Positions 25,653-34,884 of a stretch of DNA of 64,000 nt are shown here, piece by piece. A program made the position numbers and the translations under genes. The stretch lies in NCBI GenBank assembly GCA_023393115.1, contig JAEWMS010000085.1, forward strand, positions 1-64,000. Direction: 5' to 3'. Within the stretch, counting starts at the first letter, position 1. Every line of letters begins with the position of its first letter. Source of the DNA: Bacillota bacterium. GTDB lineage: Bacteria > Bacillota > Clostridia > Acetivibrionales > DSM-1351. The notes under the pieces were generated by a model that saw nothing but the letters and a program-made list of their open reading frames with translations, did not search any database and had not been told where the DNA came from.

Positions 25653-26600
25653 ATGTTCACAGATAAAAGACTTATGAGAGCTTATAAAAACGCTAGAGTC
25701 GAGTCTATAGACGATAATTCCAGGTTTATTTTTTTCAGCGATTGTCATAGAGGCGATGATAGTGTATCAGATGAATTCAGCAGAAATCAGAACATAATGT
25801 TAAGGGCTTTGGAATACTACTTTGAAAACGGATATACATACGTTGAGGTTGGAGATGGAGATGAACTATGGGAATATCCAAAATTTAAGCATATAAGGCT
25901 GGCTCATAGTGATGTATTCTCGGTATTAAAGAAACTGCATGACCACAGCAAGCTCATAATGATGTACGGAAATCATAATATTTATTTAAGAAATAAGGAG
26001 TACGTTAAAAATAATTTTATCAAATTCTATGATGATTATACTCAGGATATGCATGACCTTTTTGTCGGACTTAACCCTATAGAGGCTTTAGTTCTCAAAT
26101 GTAAAAGCTCAGGACAGGAGATTTTCATTGTCCACGGGCACCAGGGGGATCTGATGAACGACCAGCTTTGGGTGATAAATATGTTCTTCCTCAGATATTT
26201 TTGGAGATTTATGCATGTTGTAGGATTTCAAAATCCTTCTAGTCCTGCCAGAAACCATTTTAAGAGACACAAAATAGAGAGAACCTATAAGAAGTGGATT
26301 CTAAAACACAGGAAAATACTTATTTGTGGCCATACTCACAGACAGAAATTTCCTAAACCTCAGGAGCTTCCCTATTTTAACACCGGCTGCTGTATTCACT
26401 CAAAAGGAATAACTGGCATAGAAATATTTGAGGGTAAGATATTGATGGTTGATTGGCGAGTAAAGGCAGACACTGATGGAGTTTTACAAATTGAAAGGCA
26501 TATTATGAGGGGGCCTGAGCCTATTGAAAAATTTGGTGATAATTTCTTTAGAAACTATTCTTTAAGAAGCAATCTTGTTGATGTAGAAGAAGATTGCTAA
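25653..26600 (+). CDS. Calcineurin-like metallophosphoesterase
   Basis: A 315-residue phosphoesterase with all five metal-site motifs: SDCHRGD (about 29-35), GDGDELWE, GNHN, HGHQGD and GHTH. The overall form resembles UDP-2,3-diacylglucosamine hydrolase-like and related nucleotide phosphoesterases, but a Gram-positive host without lipid A makes that substrate unlikely. No membrane segment. GGAG lies a little far from the ATG. It stands alone, convergent with the small spo0E-like gene. Substrate unknown. Confidence 0.88.
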   Translation: MFTDKRLMRAYKNARVESIDDNSRFIFFSDCHRGDDSVSDEFSRNQNIMLRALEYYFENGYTYVEVGDGDELWEYPKFKHIRLAHSDVFSVLKKLHDHSKLIMMYGNHNIYLRNKEYVKNNFIKFYDDYTQDMHDLFVGLNPIEALVLKCKSSGQEIFIVHGHQGDLMNDQLWVINMFFLRYFWRFMHVVGFQNPSSPARNHFKRHKIERTYKKWILKHRKILICGHTHRQKFPKPQELPYFNTGCCIHSKGITGIEIFEGKILMVDWRVKADTDGVLQIERHIMRGPEPIEKFGDNFFRNYSLRSNLVDVEEDC

Positions 26601-26649
26601 AAAGCAATCGATAGATTTTTTTAGTTTGAATGAGAGAAAATTTAATAAA

Positions 26650-26814
26650 TCAATCAATTCCATCTACTTTATACCATTGGTTTATAAGAATGTCCAATCT
26701 TTGACTAAGAGTGAGTATTTCATTACCATTAAGGTCCTTACCCTCAGCTATTTTTTCATTTATCTCTTGTCGTAATTTATTAATTTTTACCTTAATTATG
26801 TCCAAGTCCTTCAT
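26650..26814 (-). CDS. Spo0E-like aspartyl-phosphate phosphatase
   Basis: A 54-residue helical-hairpin protein. Residues 8-24 form the first helix (KVKINKLRQEINEKIAEG), and the second carries the Spo0E signature SQRLD (residues 37-41) within LTLSQRLDILINQWY. Family members dephosphorylate Spo0A-P or related response regulators to restrain sporulation. GAAAGGA precedes the ATG. The gene is short enough to be missed by automatic calling. Confidence 0.88.
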   Translation of the reverse strand: MKDLDIIKVKINKLRQEINEKIAEGKDLNGNEILTLSQRLDILINQWYKVDGID

Positions 26815-27094
26815 TTACGATCCTTTCTACTTCAAATTAGCAAACTACTTTAATTATATTATACTAATGTGTAGTTTTTATGAAGATTGAGTGAATGTAT
26901 CCTACTTAATATTTAAGGAAATAGATGCTATAATTAATTTACCGAATAACATAATAACAATATCTATATTATAAGGCAATAGTAATTTTACATAAAAGTA
27001 AAATTAAGTAAGTTTATATGAATTATACGTTCCTAAAACTGAAAAAGTATTACAAAATTTTGAAATATTACTAATTATTTTTGAGGTTATACAT

Positions 27095-28096
27095 ATGAAA
27101 AACTTAACAGAATATGAAATGCCTGATGTTTTAAGAGATTTTTTAAACTATTTGCAGACTATAAAAGGTAAATCAATCAATACCGTGCAGGTTTATTTCT
27201 ATGATTTGAGAGTTTTTTTTCGTTTTTTAAAACTACATAGAAATATCGCAGATAAAAATATGGAATTTGATGAGATCAGTATACTGGATGTTGACGCTCA
27301 ACTTTTGCGTTCTGTTACCTTAAGTGATTTATATTCATATATGTCCTTTGTAAGCAATAACAGGGACAATACTTCTCATGCACGTGCAAGAAAGGTGGCA
27401 AGTTTAAAAACCTTCTACAATTACCTGACTACAAAGGCAAAACTGTTAGAAATTAATCCAACCAGTGAGTTGGAGTCACCAAAAATATTAAAAAGATTAC
27501 CCAGATATTTAAACGTTGAGGAAAGCAAAAAACTGCTGACTTCTGTTTCAAAGATTGAAGGCCCCAATTCAGTAAGGGATTATGCCATACTTACTATTTT
27601 TCTTAATTGTGGAATCCGTCTGTCTGAGCTTGTTGGAATAAATTTGAACAATATAAAGAATAATACCCTGACTGTTATAGGAAAAGGTGACAAAGAACGC
27701 AGTATTCCATTAAACAACGCATGTATCCAGGCTATATACGCCTATATGAAAGTAAGACCTGTTAATGGCATTAAGGATAGGAATGCCCTGTTTATCAGTG
27801 GCCATAAGCAGCGGATAAGTAAGGAGTCGGTACAGAAAATTGTTAAGAAGTACATAAAGGAAGCAGGCTTGGATCCACAAAGATATTCTACCCATAAACT
27901 CAGGCATACTGCTGCAACCCTGATGTATAAATATGGTAATGTGGATATCAGGGCGCTTCAAGAGCTTTTGGGGCATCAGAGTATTTCAACCACTGAAATT
28001 TATACCCATCTGGATCAACAGCAGCTCAGAGAAGCTGTAAGTAAAAACCCACTGGCAGATTTTGACTCGTCAGAAATAGCAGCTGACAAAGAGTAA
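27095..28096 (+). CDS. Tyrosine recombinase XerC/XerD-like
   Basis: A 333-residue site-specific recombinase. A SAM-like core-binding domain (about 8-115) precedes a catalytic domain with every key residue: Arg in CGIRLSE, Lys in GKGDKER, HKLRHT (His-x-x-Arg), His in LGHQS and the nucleophile Tyr in TEIYTH. The length suits a chromosome-dimer Xer recombinase. No phage or transposon genes adjoin it, so an integrase role is less likely. A poor SD (GAGGT) precedes the ATG. Confidence 0.9.
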   Translation: MKNLTEYEMPDVLRDFLNYLQTIKGKSINTVQVYFYDLRVFFRFLKLHRNIADKNMEFDEISILDVDAQLLRSVTLSDLYSYMSFVSNNRDNTSHARARKVASLKTFYNYLTTKAKLLEINPTSELESPKILKRLPRYLNVEESKKLLTSVSKIEGPNSVRDYAILTIFLNCGIRLSELVGINLNNIKNNTLTVIGKGDKERSIPLNNACIQAIYAYMKVRPVNGIKDRNALFISGHKQRISKESVQKIVKKYIKEAGLDPQRYSTHKLRHTAATLMYKYGNVDIRALQELLGHQSISTTEIYTHLDQQQLREAVSKNPLADFDSSEIAADKE

Positions 28097-28105
28097 ATTT
28101 ATCCC

Positions 28106-28810
28106 TTAAAAATAGAATGCTATATATGCTTCTTTAAAATCTTTTTGTGCTGCTCTTGAAATTGGTACTCTTTTACCTGTTTTGGTTATGACATCGTTTT
28201 GTATAAATGTATCTATGTTCAATAAATTCACAATATAACTTCTGTGACATTTGAAAAAACCTGCTTCAATACTCAGCTGTTGCTCAAAATAATATAATGG
28301 GTCAACGGATTTCAATGTCACTCCTGATATTAAAGAAATGATTGTTCCTTTATGTGCTGCTTCTGCATACTCAATTTCATTAAGATACACCTTTTTAAAC
28401 CCGTCACTAGTATGTATGACTATGCTGCTTTGAGTCTTTTTCAGTTCTTGAGTCACTTTATTAAGTGCTTTGGAAAGCTCATTATAGTTCACAGGCTTTA
28501 ACAGATAATCGCTTGCTTCCACCTTATATGAGGCTACGGCAAATTCTTCAGCTGAGGTCAGAAAAATAATTTTTGTCTTTTCGTCAAATTTTCTAATTTC
28601 CTTCGCAGTATCAATACCATTTAAAAGTGGCATCACAATATCCAAAAAAATAATATCAATGGGCTTATGCCTATTTTCTGTGATTAAATCACCACCATTG
28701 TTAAATGTTAAAATCTGTGAAGATATGGCCGTAAGTGATAGCCATTTTTCTATTTGGGTTTTTACTTCATCTATATATACTTTATTATCATCGCATATAG
28801 CAATTCTCAT
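28106..28810 (-). CDS. LytTR-family response regulator
   Basis: A receiver domain (1-120; acidic DD near the start, phospho-Asp in IIFLDIVMP, Lys in LLKPV) joined to a C-terminal LytTR DNA-binding domain (135-234; FFKCHRSYIVNL). AAGGAGG fits the ATG at 28810 (MRIAICDDN) rather than 28834. No histidine kinase is directly beside it; a GGDEF gene lies 131 bp upstream on the same strand and a second LytTR regulator 3 kb away. Confidence 0.92.
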   Translation of the reverse strand: MRIAICDDNKVYIDEVKTQIEKWLSLTAISSQILTFNNGGDLITENRHKPIDIIFLDIVMPLLNGIDTAKEIRKFDEKTKIIFLTSAEEFAVASYKVEASDYLLKPVNYNELSKALNKVTQELKKTQSSIVIHTSDGFKKVYLNEIEYAEAAHKGTIISLISGVTLKSVDPLYYFEQQLSIEAGFFKCHRSYIVNLLNIDTFIQNDVITKTGKRVPISRAAQKDFKEAYIAFYF

Positions 28811-28941
28811 AACCCACTGCCCTCCTTGATTCATGAATTATATCATGCCGTACAGCACATTTCAATGAAACAAAACCAGACAGTCTGCTATTATGGAAAA
28901 AAGCAGAATCAGCAATTTTCCTAATTGAGGCACTTAGCATT

Positions 28942-30060
28942 TCATTTATATGTGTCCAATTTCTGCTTACGATTATTTTTAAAAAAGTACATATGCGCAT
29001 CTGCCTTTTTTACTGCCACATCGAATTCCCCTGCTGAACCATGAAAAACGGCATACCCTGTAGAAACCATTGGCAATTCACCTTTAAGATTTTTGCTTTT
29101 CCTGATCTCTGCTATTTTTTGGTGAAACTGTCTTAACAAGTCTCTTGCTTGTTGTTCATCTGTGTTTTCACAAATCACGCAGAATTCGTCTCCACCGATA
29201 CGATAGCATAAACCAATTTTATTAAAGGAATCCTTGATCAGCTTTCCTGTGGTTTGCAGACAGAAATCTCCCCATTGGTGACCGAATAGATCATTGATCT
29301 GTTTAAAACTATCCACGTCAAAAACAATAACCATACCGCTGCCGCCATTATCCAAACGCCTGGTGTACTGGTCATACACGTTACGGTTTAGCAATCCTGA
29401 TAAAATATCCTGGGTTTCCATAACCGTGCAAAAATAACCATAAAAAAGGATTATACTTAAGGTGATACACAGCCAGGAAACATGCACATAGGGCAATATC
29501 ACTTGCACAGTTGTTCCTATTATAGTAAAAGCGATTAATATGAATAATGCACTTTTTGAATTGCATTGATAGAACTTCATGGCTGTAACCGACACAATGA
29601 TCAGTAAGGCACATGAACACAAATATGCACCCACATATACGCCAAACAGAGGGCCGCGCATGTAACTTATATCGTCAGTTACTTTAAAAACCAAACCGGT
29701 CCAGGGCGAACTTATAACTAATATAAAGTTGATCCACACCGGGATTGCTAATAGTGATCTGACTTTCCCTTTCTCCACCGAAAAGGCTTCAGATAAAACA
29801 ATGGCAATTACGGGAGAAAAAGAAAATCCAATTGTATTGGCCATAAGAGCGGGAATTTTGTCCGCAGGCCAAAAATTTTCAAAAACGACACTGCCCAGTT
29901 CGGCCGCAATAACCATTATTGCGATCAGAGCAGCAAGGACAAATTTCATTTTTACTTTAGTACTAAATAAAACATTATTCAAGGACGCATATGCCAAAAC
30001 AATCAGTGAAGCAGCACATATGGTATCCACAGCTATGTAATTTGCAATTAATTCAGTCAT
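28942..30060 (-). CDS. Membrane diguanylate cyclase (GGDEF)
   Basis: A 372-residue protein with about seven N-terminal membrane helices (10-220) and a C-terminal GGDEF domain (about 222-365). The active-site loop reads RIGGDEFCVI and the FDVDSFKQINDLFGH metal/substrate region is intact, so it should make c-di-GMP from GTP. The RxxD product-inhibition site is not visible at the expected place. AGAAAGAG precedes the ATG. It follows eroded HD-GYP and PilZ genes, so the locus once held c-di-GMP synthesis, breakdown and receptor functions. Confidence 0.92.
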   Translation of the reverse strand: MTELIANYIAVDTICAASLIVLAYASLNNVLFSTKVKMKFVLAALIAIMVIAAELGSVVFENFWPADKIPALMANTIGFSFSPVIAIVLSEAFSVEKGKVRSLLAIPVWINFILVISSPWTGLVFKVTDDISYMRGPLFGVYVGAYLCSCALLIIVSVTAMKFYQCNSKSALFILIAFTIIGTTVQVILPYVHVSWLCITLSIILFYGYFCTVMETQDILSGLLNRNVYDQYTRRLDNGGSGMVIVFDVDSFKQINDLFGHQWGDFCLQTTGKLIKDSFNKIGLCYRIGGDEFCVICENTDEQQARDLLRQFHQKIAEIRKSKNLKGELPMVSTGYAVFHGSAGEFDVAVKKADAHMYFFKNNRKQKLDTYK

Positions 30061-30170
30061 ACGTATTAGCTCTTTCTAAAAAATATAATTTATACTTTTA
30101 GAGTTCATATTCACACTCCTCATTTATTCTTTATCAATTCTTTTATGGTTAATATATCTTCATAAGTATA

Positions 30171-30467
30171 CTAAAAATCTTTTATTAATTCAAACCCGTA
30201 TAACGAATGCTTCTTTATAACATCAAACCATGTATTTCTTTTGGTAGCAATAAAAGCCGCTTTTGGGTTATCATCGGAAGTCTTCTGTGATGTCGGTTCA
30301 AAAACAACAACCTTATCAACTTTGAAATTCTTTAATTTTTGTCTTATGTAATCATTAACTATAGTGTTTTTACTAACAACCAAACTTCCGTATCCGCTGA
30401 ATACATCATCAGCTATTTCATAACCATCCGGGCATTCAAATATGCTAAAAGTATGTTTGTCCGCCAT
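30171..30467 (-). pseudogene. N-terminal fragment of an HD-GYP-type protein
   Basis: The 98-residue product resembles the short N-terminal domain that precedes HD-GYP phosphodiesterases (ECPDGYEIADDVFSGYGSL, TIVNDYIRQKL). It stops without the HD or GYP motifs, and none are found in the 110 bp before the GGDEF gene. AAAGGGGA precedes the ATG, so the fragment may still be translated. It overlaps the 3' end of the PilZ reading frame by 55 bp, pointing to deletions on both sides. A free-standing small domain is an alternative. Confidence 0.6.
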
Positions 30468-30922
30468 AAAAATAATCCCCTTTGGTTGAATTTTTTACTG
30501 GTATTCGTTGATATATTAACCTTATAATCGTCATTTGAGACTAGAAACAGTCCTTGACTACTTATGTTTTTAAGTATGGCAGTTCCCTTCTTTTTGGTAA
30601 AAATCTCTTTGACACCGCAGAACTGAGATGCAAGATATCTCTTGAATTTCCTCCTGCTTTGTATCTGCACGTTTACCGGCTCATCAAGTTTTATTGAAAC
30701 TATTTCTTCCTCATTCGAGATACTATCAATATCTCCTGATTTAATGGAGAATGTATTATCCTCAGGAATATAAACTACCACAGGGTCCCCAAGTTCGAAT
30801 TTATTAAAAGTGACCCTTTCATCAAACTCAACATGAAAACTTCTATTAAAGTCATTCCTTAATAACGCAGCAATAGGTTTTTCAAATGCATAATGTAGTA
30901 TATATATCCTCGAACTGTTCAT
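30413..30922 (-). pseudogene. PilZ-domain protein, C-terminally truncated
   Basis: Residues 1-85 form the YcgR-like N-terminal barrel. The PilZ c-di-GMP motif follows as RRKFKRYLAS (RxxxR type) and LKNISSQGLF (a D/NxSxxG equivalent). The family sequence ends near residue 133, and the frame then runs through the ribosome binding site and start of the next gene, giving an unrelated tail. The final barrel strands are missing, so binding is doubtful. AGGGGGGAT precedes the ATG. Confidence 0.65.
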
Positions 30923-30966
30923 ACTATCCCCCCTGTAACTGTATTAAATCAAAAATCCTGTTAGAA

Positions 30967-31293
30967 TTAACCTTGTTTATCTTCCCTATCTAATTTCCTA
31001 AAGCCCATCAGTAGAGCCGGAATACGGTTCATTGGCTTGTGCAGAATGCTGTTATAGTTTTTTGTCGCTTCATTCCAGAGCATACGGCTGGTTTCCATCA
31101 TTTTATTGGCAGTCTGCACTTCGGAACTATCCCTTGCCTGGGCGTACATCCCTTCGTGCAGTCGCAGCTGTTCTTCTAGATCGGCAAGGTTATTCCGTTT
31201 CTGCGACAACTCGGCATAGGCGGTCGAAAACCATATTGTTACAAATCCCGCTGCGCACAAGCCCGCAATAATATAAGCTAACAAAATGGACAC
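30967..31293 (-). CDS. Small membrane coiled-coil protein, weakly LemA-like
   Basis: A 108-residue protein with one N-terminal helix (3-26) and a charged helical stretch (28-85). The end, NEATKNYNSILHKPMNRIPALLMGF, recalls the LemA helical core but is too short for full LemA. GTG start with GAAAGG 9 bases upstream. It is divergent from a LytTR/GHKL two-component system and shares its G+C-richer look, so it may belong to that module. Function unknown. Confidence 0.6.
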   Translation of the reverse strand: MSILLAYIIAGLCAAGFVTIWFSTAYAELSQKRNNLADLEEQLRLHEGMYAQARDSSEVQTANKMMETSRMLWNEATKNYNSILHKPMNRIPALLMGFRKLDREDKQG

Positions 31294-31364
31294 ACGGTCA
31301 CACCTTTCTTTTTACATTTAATAACAGAATACCAGAAAAAAACTGAAAAAATTGTTTTTGGCCC

Positions 31365-31398
31365 GAACGGTAGTGGATTTCGACCTGAACAGTAATTG
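31365..31398. promoter_or_regulatory. Candidate LytTR direct-repeat site
   Basis: CGAACGGTAG (from 31364) and TGAACAGTAA (from 31386) are similar and spaced by 22 bp, two helical turns, as expected for dimeric LytTR regulators such as AgrA or ComE. They lie about 70-100 bp before the downstream LytTR gene and upstream of the divergent small membrane-protein gene. Confidence 0.45.
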
Positions 31399-31466
31399 GG
31401 GTGGTTGATGAAATAAGAAAAATATAGTAATATGGTTGTGAATTAAACTAGTGAGAGGTGGAGATT

Positions 31467-32216
31467 TTGAGGATTGCCATTTGTGACGATGATAATCGTG
31501 ATTTGCTACAGATCGCTTCTCTGCTGGAATCATACCGGCATGAGAGAAAGGCAGAACTCACCTACGCAAGCTTTCAGAACGCCATAGATCTTTTATTTTC
31601 TTTGGAAAACGAGGATTATGATGTACTACTTCTAGATGTGCTGATGCCAGGTGTGAACGGTATTCAGGCGGCCCGCGAAATCCGTAATCGTAACAGTCGG
31701 ATACAGATTGTGTTCCTGACCTCCTCACCGGAATTCGCGGTGGAGAGCTACAGTGTGCAGGCGCACTATTATCTATTAAAGCCCGCCTCGGAGGAAAAGC
31801 TCTTTCCTATACTGGATAGGCTGTTGAACGATTTCAAAAAGCCAAAGGACGCTCTATGCATAAAAACGCAATCAAGCGTGTTCAGCCTTCCTTATGGAAA
31901 AATTGAATATATTGAGGTCAGTTCAAAAAAGCTGTATTTTTGCCTGACCGACGGAGGAACGCGGGAGGTAGCTGGTAACCTGGCAGATTTTGAACAGCTC
32001 CTGTTGAAAAGACCGGGTTTCATAAAAGTGCATCGCTCCTACCTTGTGAATCTGGAGTGGGTACAGGAGCTACGTCAGGGAGAGCTTATCACCACATCGG
32101 GGCGGCGTGTACCTGTGTCCAGATCATCCTATACACAGGTGAGAACTGCCTATACACAGTTCCTGTTCTCAGAAGCAGAAGGACTGGCGCAGGACTGGAA
32201 AGGCGGTGTTGAATGA
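31467..32216 (+). CDS. LytTR-family response regulator (AgrA-like)
   Basis: A receiver domain (phospho-Asp in LLLDVLMP, Lys in LLKPA) and LytTR domain (IEYIEVSSKKLYF; FIKVHRSYLVNL). GAGGTGGAG directs translation to the TTG at 31467 (MRIAICDDD) rather than the GTG at 31458. Its 3' end overlaps the kinase gene by ATGA, so the pair is translationally coupled. Base composition is richer in G+C than the surroundings, hinting at transfer. Confidence 0.92.
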   Translation: MRIAICDDDNRDLLQIASLLESYRHERKAELTYASFQNAIDLLFSLENEDYDVLLLDVLMPGVNGIQAAREIRNRNSRIQIVFLTSSPEFAVESYSVQAHYYLLKPASEEKLFPILDRLLNDFKKPKDALCIKTQSSVFSLPYGKIEYIEVSSKKLYFCLTDGGTREVAGNLADFEQLLLKRPGFIKVHRSYLVNLEWVQELRQGELITTSGRRVPVSRSSYTQVRTAYTQFLFSEAEGLAQDWKGGVE

Positions 32217-33493
32217 TAGCAACTTACCTTGGAGTTATACAATTTGGGTTTTCTCTACTCTTCGGGGTGGCGCTTTCGATCTGTTACGCGGGCATGGAAC
32301 GTACAAGAAAGAACAAACTGGCAGTTGTCTGCGCTTGTGTAATTCTTCTTTTGATACAGACCTCCTGCTGGTTGCTTTTTGGCGTAGATTTAACATCAAA
32401 ATTATATCCGTTGATTATCCATCTACCATTGATTCTTTTTCTCATTATATATTTAAAACGCCCTTGGGTGATTTCCACTGTCAGTGTACTTTCGGCCTAC
32501 CTTTGCTGTCAGGTACCCCGATGGATCGGAATTTTTTGGGGTGCTGTCTTCAACAGCGATCTCGGCGAGCATATATGTTATATTATAGCTGTGTTTTGGT
32601 CATATTATCTTTTTAGAAAATATGTGACAGATACTCTCCGACATCTGATGGAGAAATCCATCAAATCCTGCGTTTTGCTTGGAGCTGTTCCCATTTTTTA
32701 CTATTTATTCGATTATATTACCGCAATTTATACTGATTTGCTTTTCAGAGGCGTTAATGGAGCAGTTCAGTTTATGCCCGCCATATTATCTATCTTTTAT
32801 TTTGTGTTTTGCATTCTTTACTACGTCGAAATACAAAAGCAGCTCAGTGCCCATAGAGAACGAGATATGCTAGCTGCTCAGCTCCACGGTGCTCATTCGG
32901 AGCTTCTGTCCCTCCGCCAGATGCAGAATGTTGCTGCCTCCTACCGGCACGACATGCGACATCACTTTGCAATTTTGCAGGGTATGGCTTTAGAAGGTAA
33001 TATGGAAAAGTTCAAAACGTATCTAAATACAGCACAGTCCGATATAGATGCAATCACCCCCATCCGCTTTTGCGAAAATGAAACGGTCAATTTAATTTTG
33101 TCAACCTTTTATAACAGAGCAAAGCATGCGGGAGTTACCATGATGGTGGACGCGAAATTACCTGGTTCAATACCTTTAAGTGACACAGAGCTTTGCTCCT
33201 TGCTCTCAAATGGTCTTGAGAATGCCATATTCTCTGCTGGCTGCCTCGATTCGGAGCGTAAAGTAGTATCTGTCAAGGCCACGATACATAAGGCCAATCT
33301 GCTTGTTTTAATAGAAAACAACTATAGGGGCGAAATTGTACTGAAAGGTGGACTTCCCCAATCATCTCATGAGGGACATGGCTACGGAACGCGCAGCATC
33401 TCAGCTATCGCCGATGCCCATGGCGGACAGGCAATTTTCAGTGCCGAGGATGGTGTCTTTACTCTGAAAATCATGCTTCCACTCAGGAAATGA
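32213..33493 (+). CDS. GHKL sensor histidine kinase (AgrC-like)
   Basis: A 426-residue kinase with six or seven N-terminal membrane helices (1-205), a dimerisation helix with the phospho-acceptor YRHDMRHHFAIL, and a GHKL ATPase domain (NGLENAI; GHGYGTRSI). It partners the overlapping LytTR regulator. This kinase class often senses peptides, but no AgrB/AgrD-like gene is present, so the signal is unknown. Confidence 0.9.
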   Translation: MIATYLGVIQFGFSLLFGVALSICYAGMERTRKNKLAVVCACVILLLIQTSCWLLFGVDLTSKLYPLIIHLPLILFLIIYLKRPWVISTVSVLSAYLCCQVPRWIGIFWGAVFNSDLGEHICYIIAVFWSYYLFRKYVTDTLRHLMEKSIKSCVLLGAVPIFYYLFDYITAIYTDLLFRGVNGAVQFMPAILSIFYFVFCILYYVEIQKQLSAHRERDMLAAQLHGAHSELLSLRQMQNVAASYRHDMRHHFAILQGMALEGNMEKFKTYLNTAQSDIDAITPIRFCENETVNLILSTFYNRAKHAGVTMMVDAKLPGSIPLSDTELCSLLSNGLENAIFSAGCLDSERKVVSVKATIHKANLLVLIENNYRGEIVLKGGLPQSSHEGHGYGTRSISAIADAHGGQAIFSAEDGVFTLKIMLPLRK

Positions 33494-33505
33494 TTCATTC
33501 TAGAA

Positions 33506-34609
33506 TTATGTTTTGGATTTAGCTGACAGCTTTCTTACAGCAGCAATTATTAATAGTATCACAGGAGTAACAAAGCCCATAGTAAAGGCTAATGCGGGCC
33601 AGGTTTCAGTATCCCACCTTATTTGATACGGAACGTTTTTATATATAAATTGAGAAAATACTGCTAGTATAAGTCCGATAGGTATAACTATATTTTTATA
33701 ATCATCAAGCTTTAGTAACTGAGATATTCCCTTAACCCCCATATAGATGTAAAAAAATGTACTAACCAAATTTGTGTTTAACCAAACAGCTACCACAATT
33801 GCTTCAATTCTTGATAAAATAATACCTACATTAACCTCCCTGCTTAGGATAAATAATGGGTAGCGATAATTTGCAGTTATGGTATCTCCCAGTACCAGAA
33901 TGCACATTATTACTCCAACAAAAGCTGTAGCCATACCCAGTAAATAACCATATAGGTTTGAACGCTTAGCCTTTTTGGGTTCACTAAAATCAGAGAGAGT
34001 AATCATATTCAGAACAATTAATGGCCATACTGACAGTGCCAGTAATGGAATACTTCCTGTCAAAACCGGATTTATCCCATTCTCCATAATCGGCAACAGG
34101 TTTTCAACTTTTATGTTGGGAATTAGGAATAATAATGTACATATATATAATGGAAATGTGAAATAAAAGAGGATTGTTACTGCTCTGTACATGGTTTCCA
34201 GGCCATATAACAACGCAACAGCTAAAGCAGCTATAAATAATACATTAACTATATAAGGCGATGCTTCGGGGATATAGATTGTTGTTATTAAGTCTCCTAC
34301 ATACCATGTGATTTGGGTACCTGTTACCAGTACTGTGAAAATATAGATTATGGCAAAAATATTTCCAAGCCACTTTCCAAGTAATAAGTGAATTAACTCG
34401 ATTAGTGTTTTATCAGGATACATTACTCTTAACTGGTTATTTATCCAAACAGATGATAAACCAAGAATTGTAGCAAAAATAGCAGAAATCCATGCATCCC
34501 TTCCTGCTATTCTAGCCACACTGGACGAAATAAAAAGTGGACCATTACCAAAAACAAATCCCGAGGTGGTTATTATAAATTGGAGATTCGATATTCTAGT
34601 TCTTTTCAT
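33506..34609 (-). CDS. Spore germinant receptor subunit B (GerAB family)
   Basis: A 367-residue integral membrane protein with about ten helices, of the APC-superfamily endospore germination permease family. It is the presumed germinant-binding subunit in the spore inner membrane. Order in the operon is A, C, small D-like, B. GGAAGGG precedes the ATG. Germinant specificity cannot be read from the sequence. Confidence 0.92.
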   Translation of the reverse strand: MKRTRISNLQFIITTSGFVFGNGPLFISSSVARIAGRDAWISAIFATILGLSSVWINNQLRVMYPDKTLIELIHLLLGKWLGNIFAIIYIFTVLVTGTQITWYVGDLITTIYIPEASPYIVNVLFIAALAVALLYGLETMYRAVTILFYFTFPLYICTLLFLIPNIKVENLLPIMENGINPVLTGSIPLLALSVWPLIVLNMITLSDFSEPKKAKRSNLYGYLLGMATAFVGVIMCILVLGDTITANYRYPLFILSREVNVGIILSRIEAIVVAVWLNTNLVSTFFYIYMGVKGISQLLKLDDYKNIVIPIGLILAVFSQFIYKNVPYQIRWDTETWPALAFTMGFVTPVILLIIAAVRKLSAKSKT

Positions 34610-34635
34610 TTACTACCCTTCCAAAAACTACTTAA

Positions 34636-34884
34636 TTATTTTTGAATATTCCTTAATAAACCAGAAAAAGGAGAAAACACCCATGCTATCAAATCTGAAG
34701 GATTTGGTATTGTAATATTAAGGCATTTTAGGATTGTCAGAATTACTCCTAAAGCAAGTAATATGGAAAAAGTCCATAAATCTCTATAGCTTTTATTCCT
34801 ACGCATTCTGGGTATTTCGAATGCGCATAATGCACCGCTAGTCACTAATACTGATATAATAACTATTATTGGCATATTAATCAC
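34636..34884 (-). CDS. Small two-helix germinant-receptor accessory (D-type subunit)
   Basis: An 82-residue protein with two hydrophobic helices (4-22 and 36-55) and a short tail. Small two-helix proteins of this size are encoded in several Bacillus ger operons and act as D subunits that tune receptor function. The position between gerAC and gerAB supports the same role, but similarity is topological only. GTG overlaps the gerAC stop (GTGA); the ATG at 34875 is an alternative. Confidence 0.65.
   Translation of the reverse strand: MINMPIIVIISVLVTSGALCAFEIPRMRRNKSYRDLWTFSILLALGVILTILKCLNITIPNPSDLIAWVFSPFSGLLRNIQK

Noticed and set aside
27095..28096. Phage or transposon integrase
   Set aside because: No phage, transfer or attachment-site signals surround it; size and motifs suit a chromosomal Xer recombinase.
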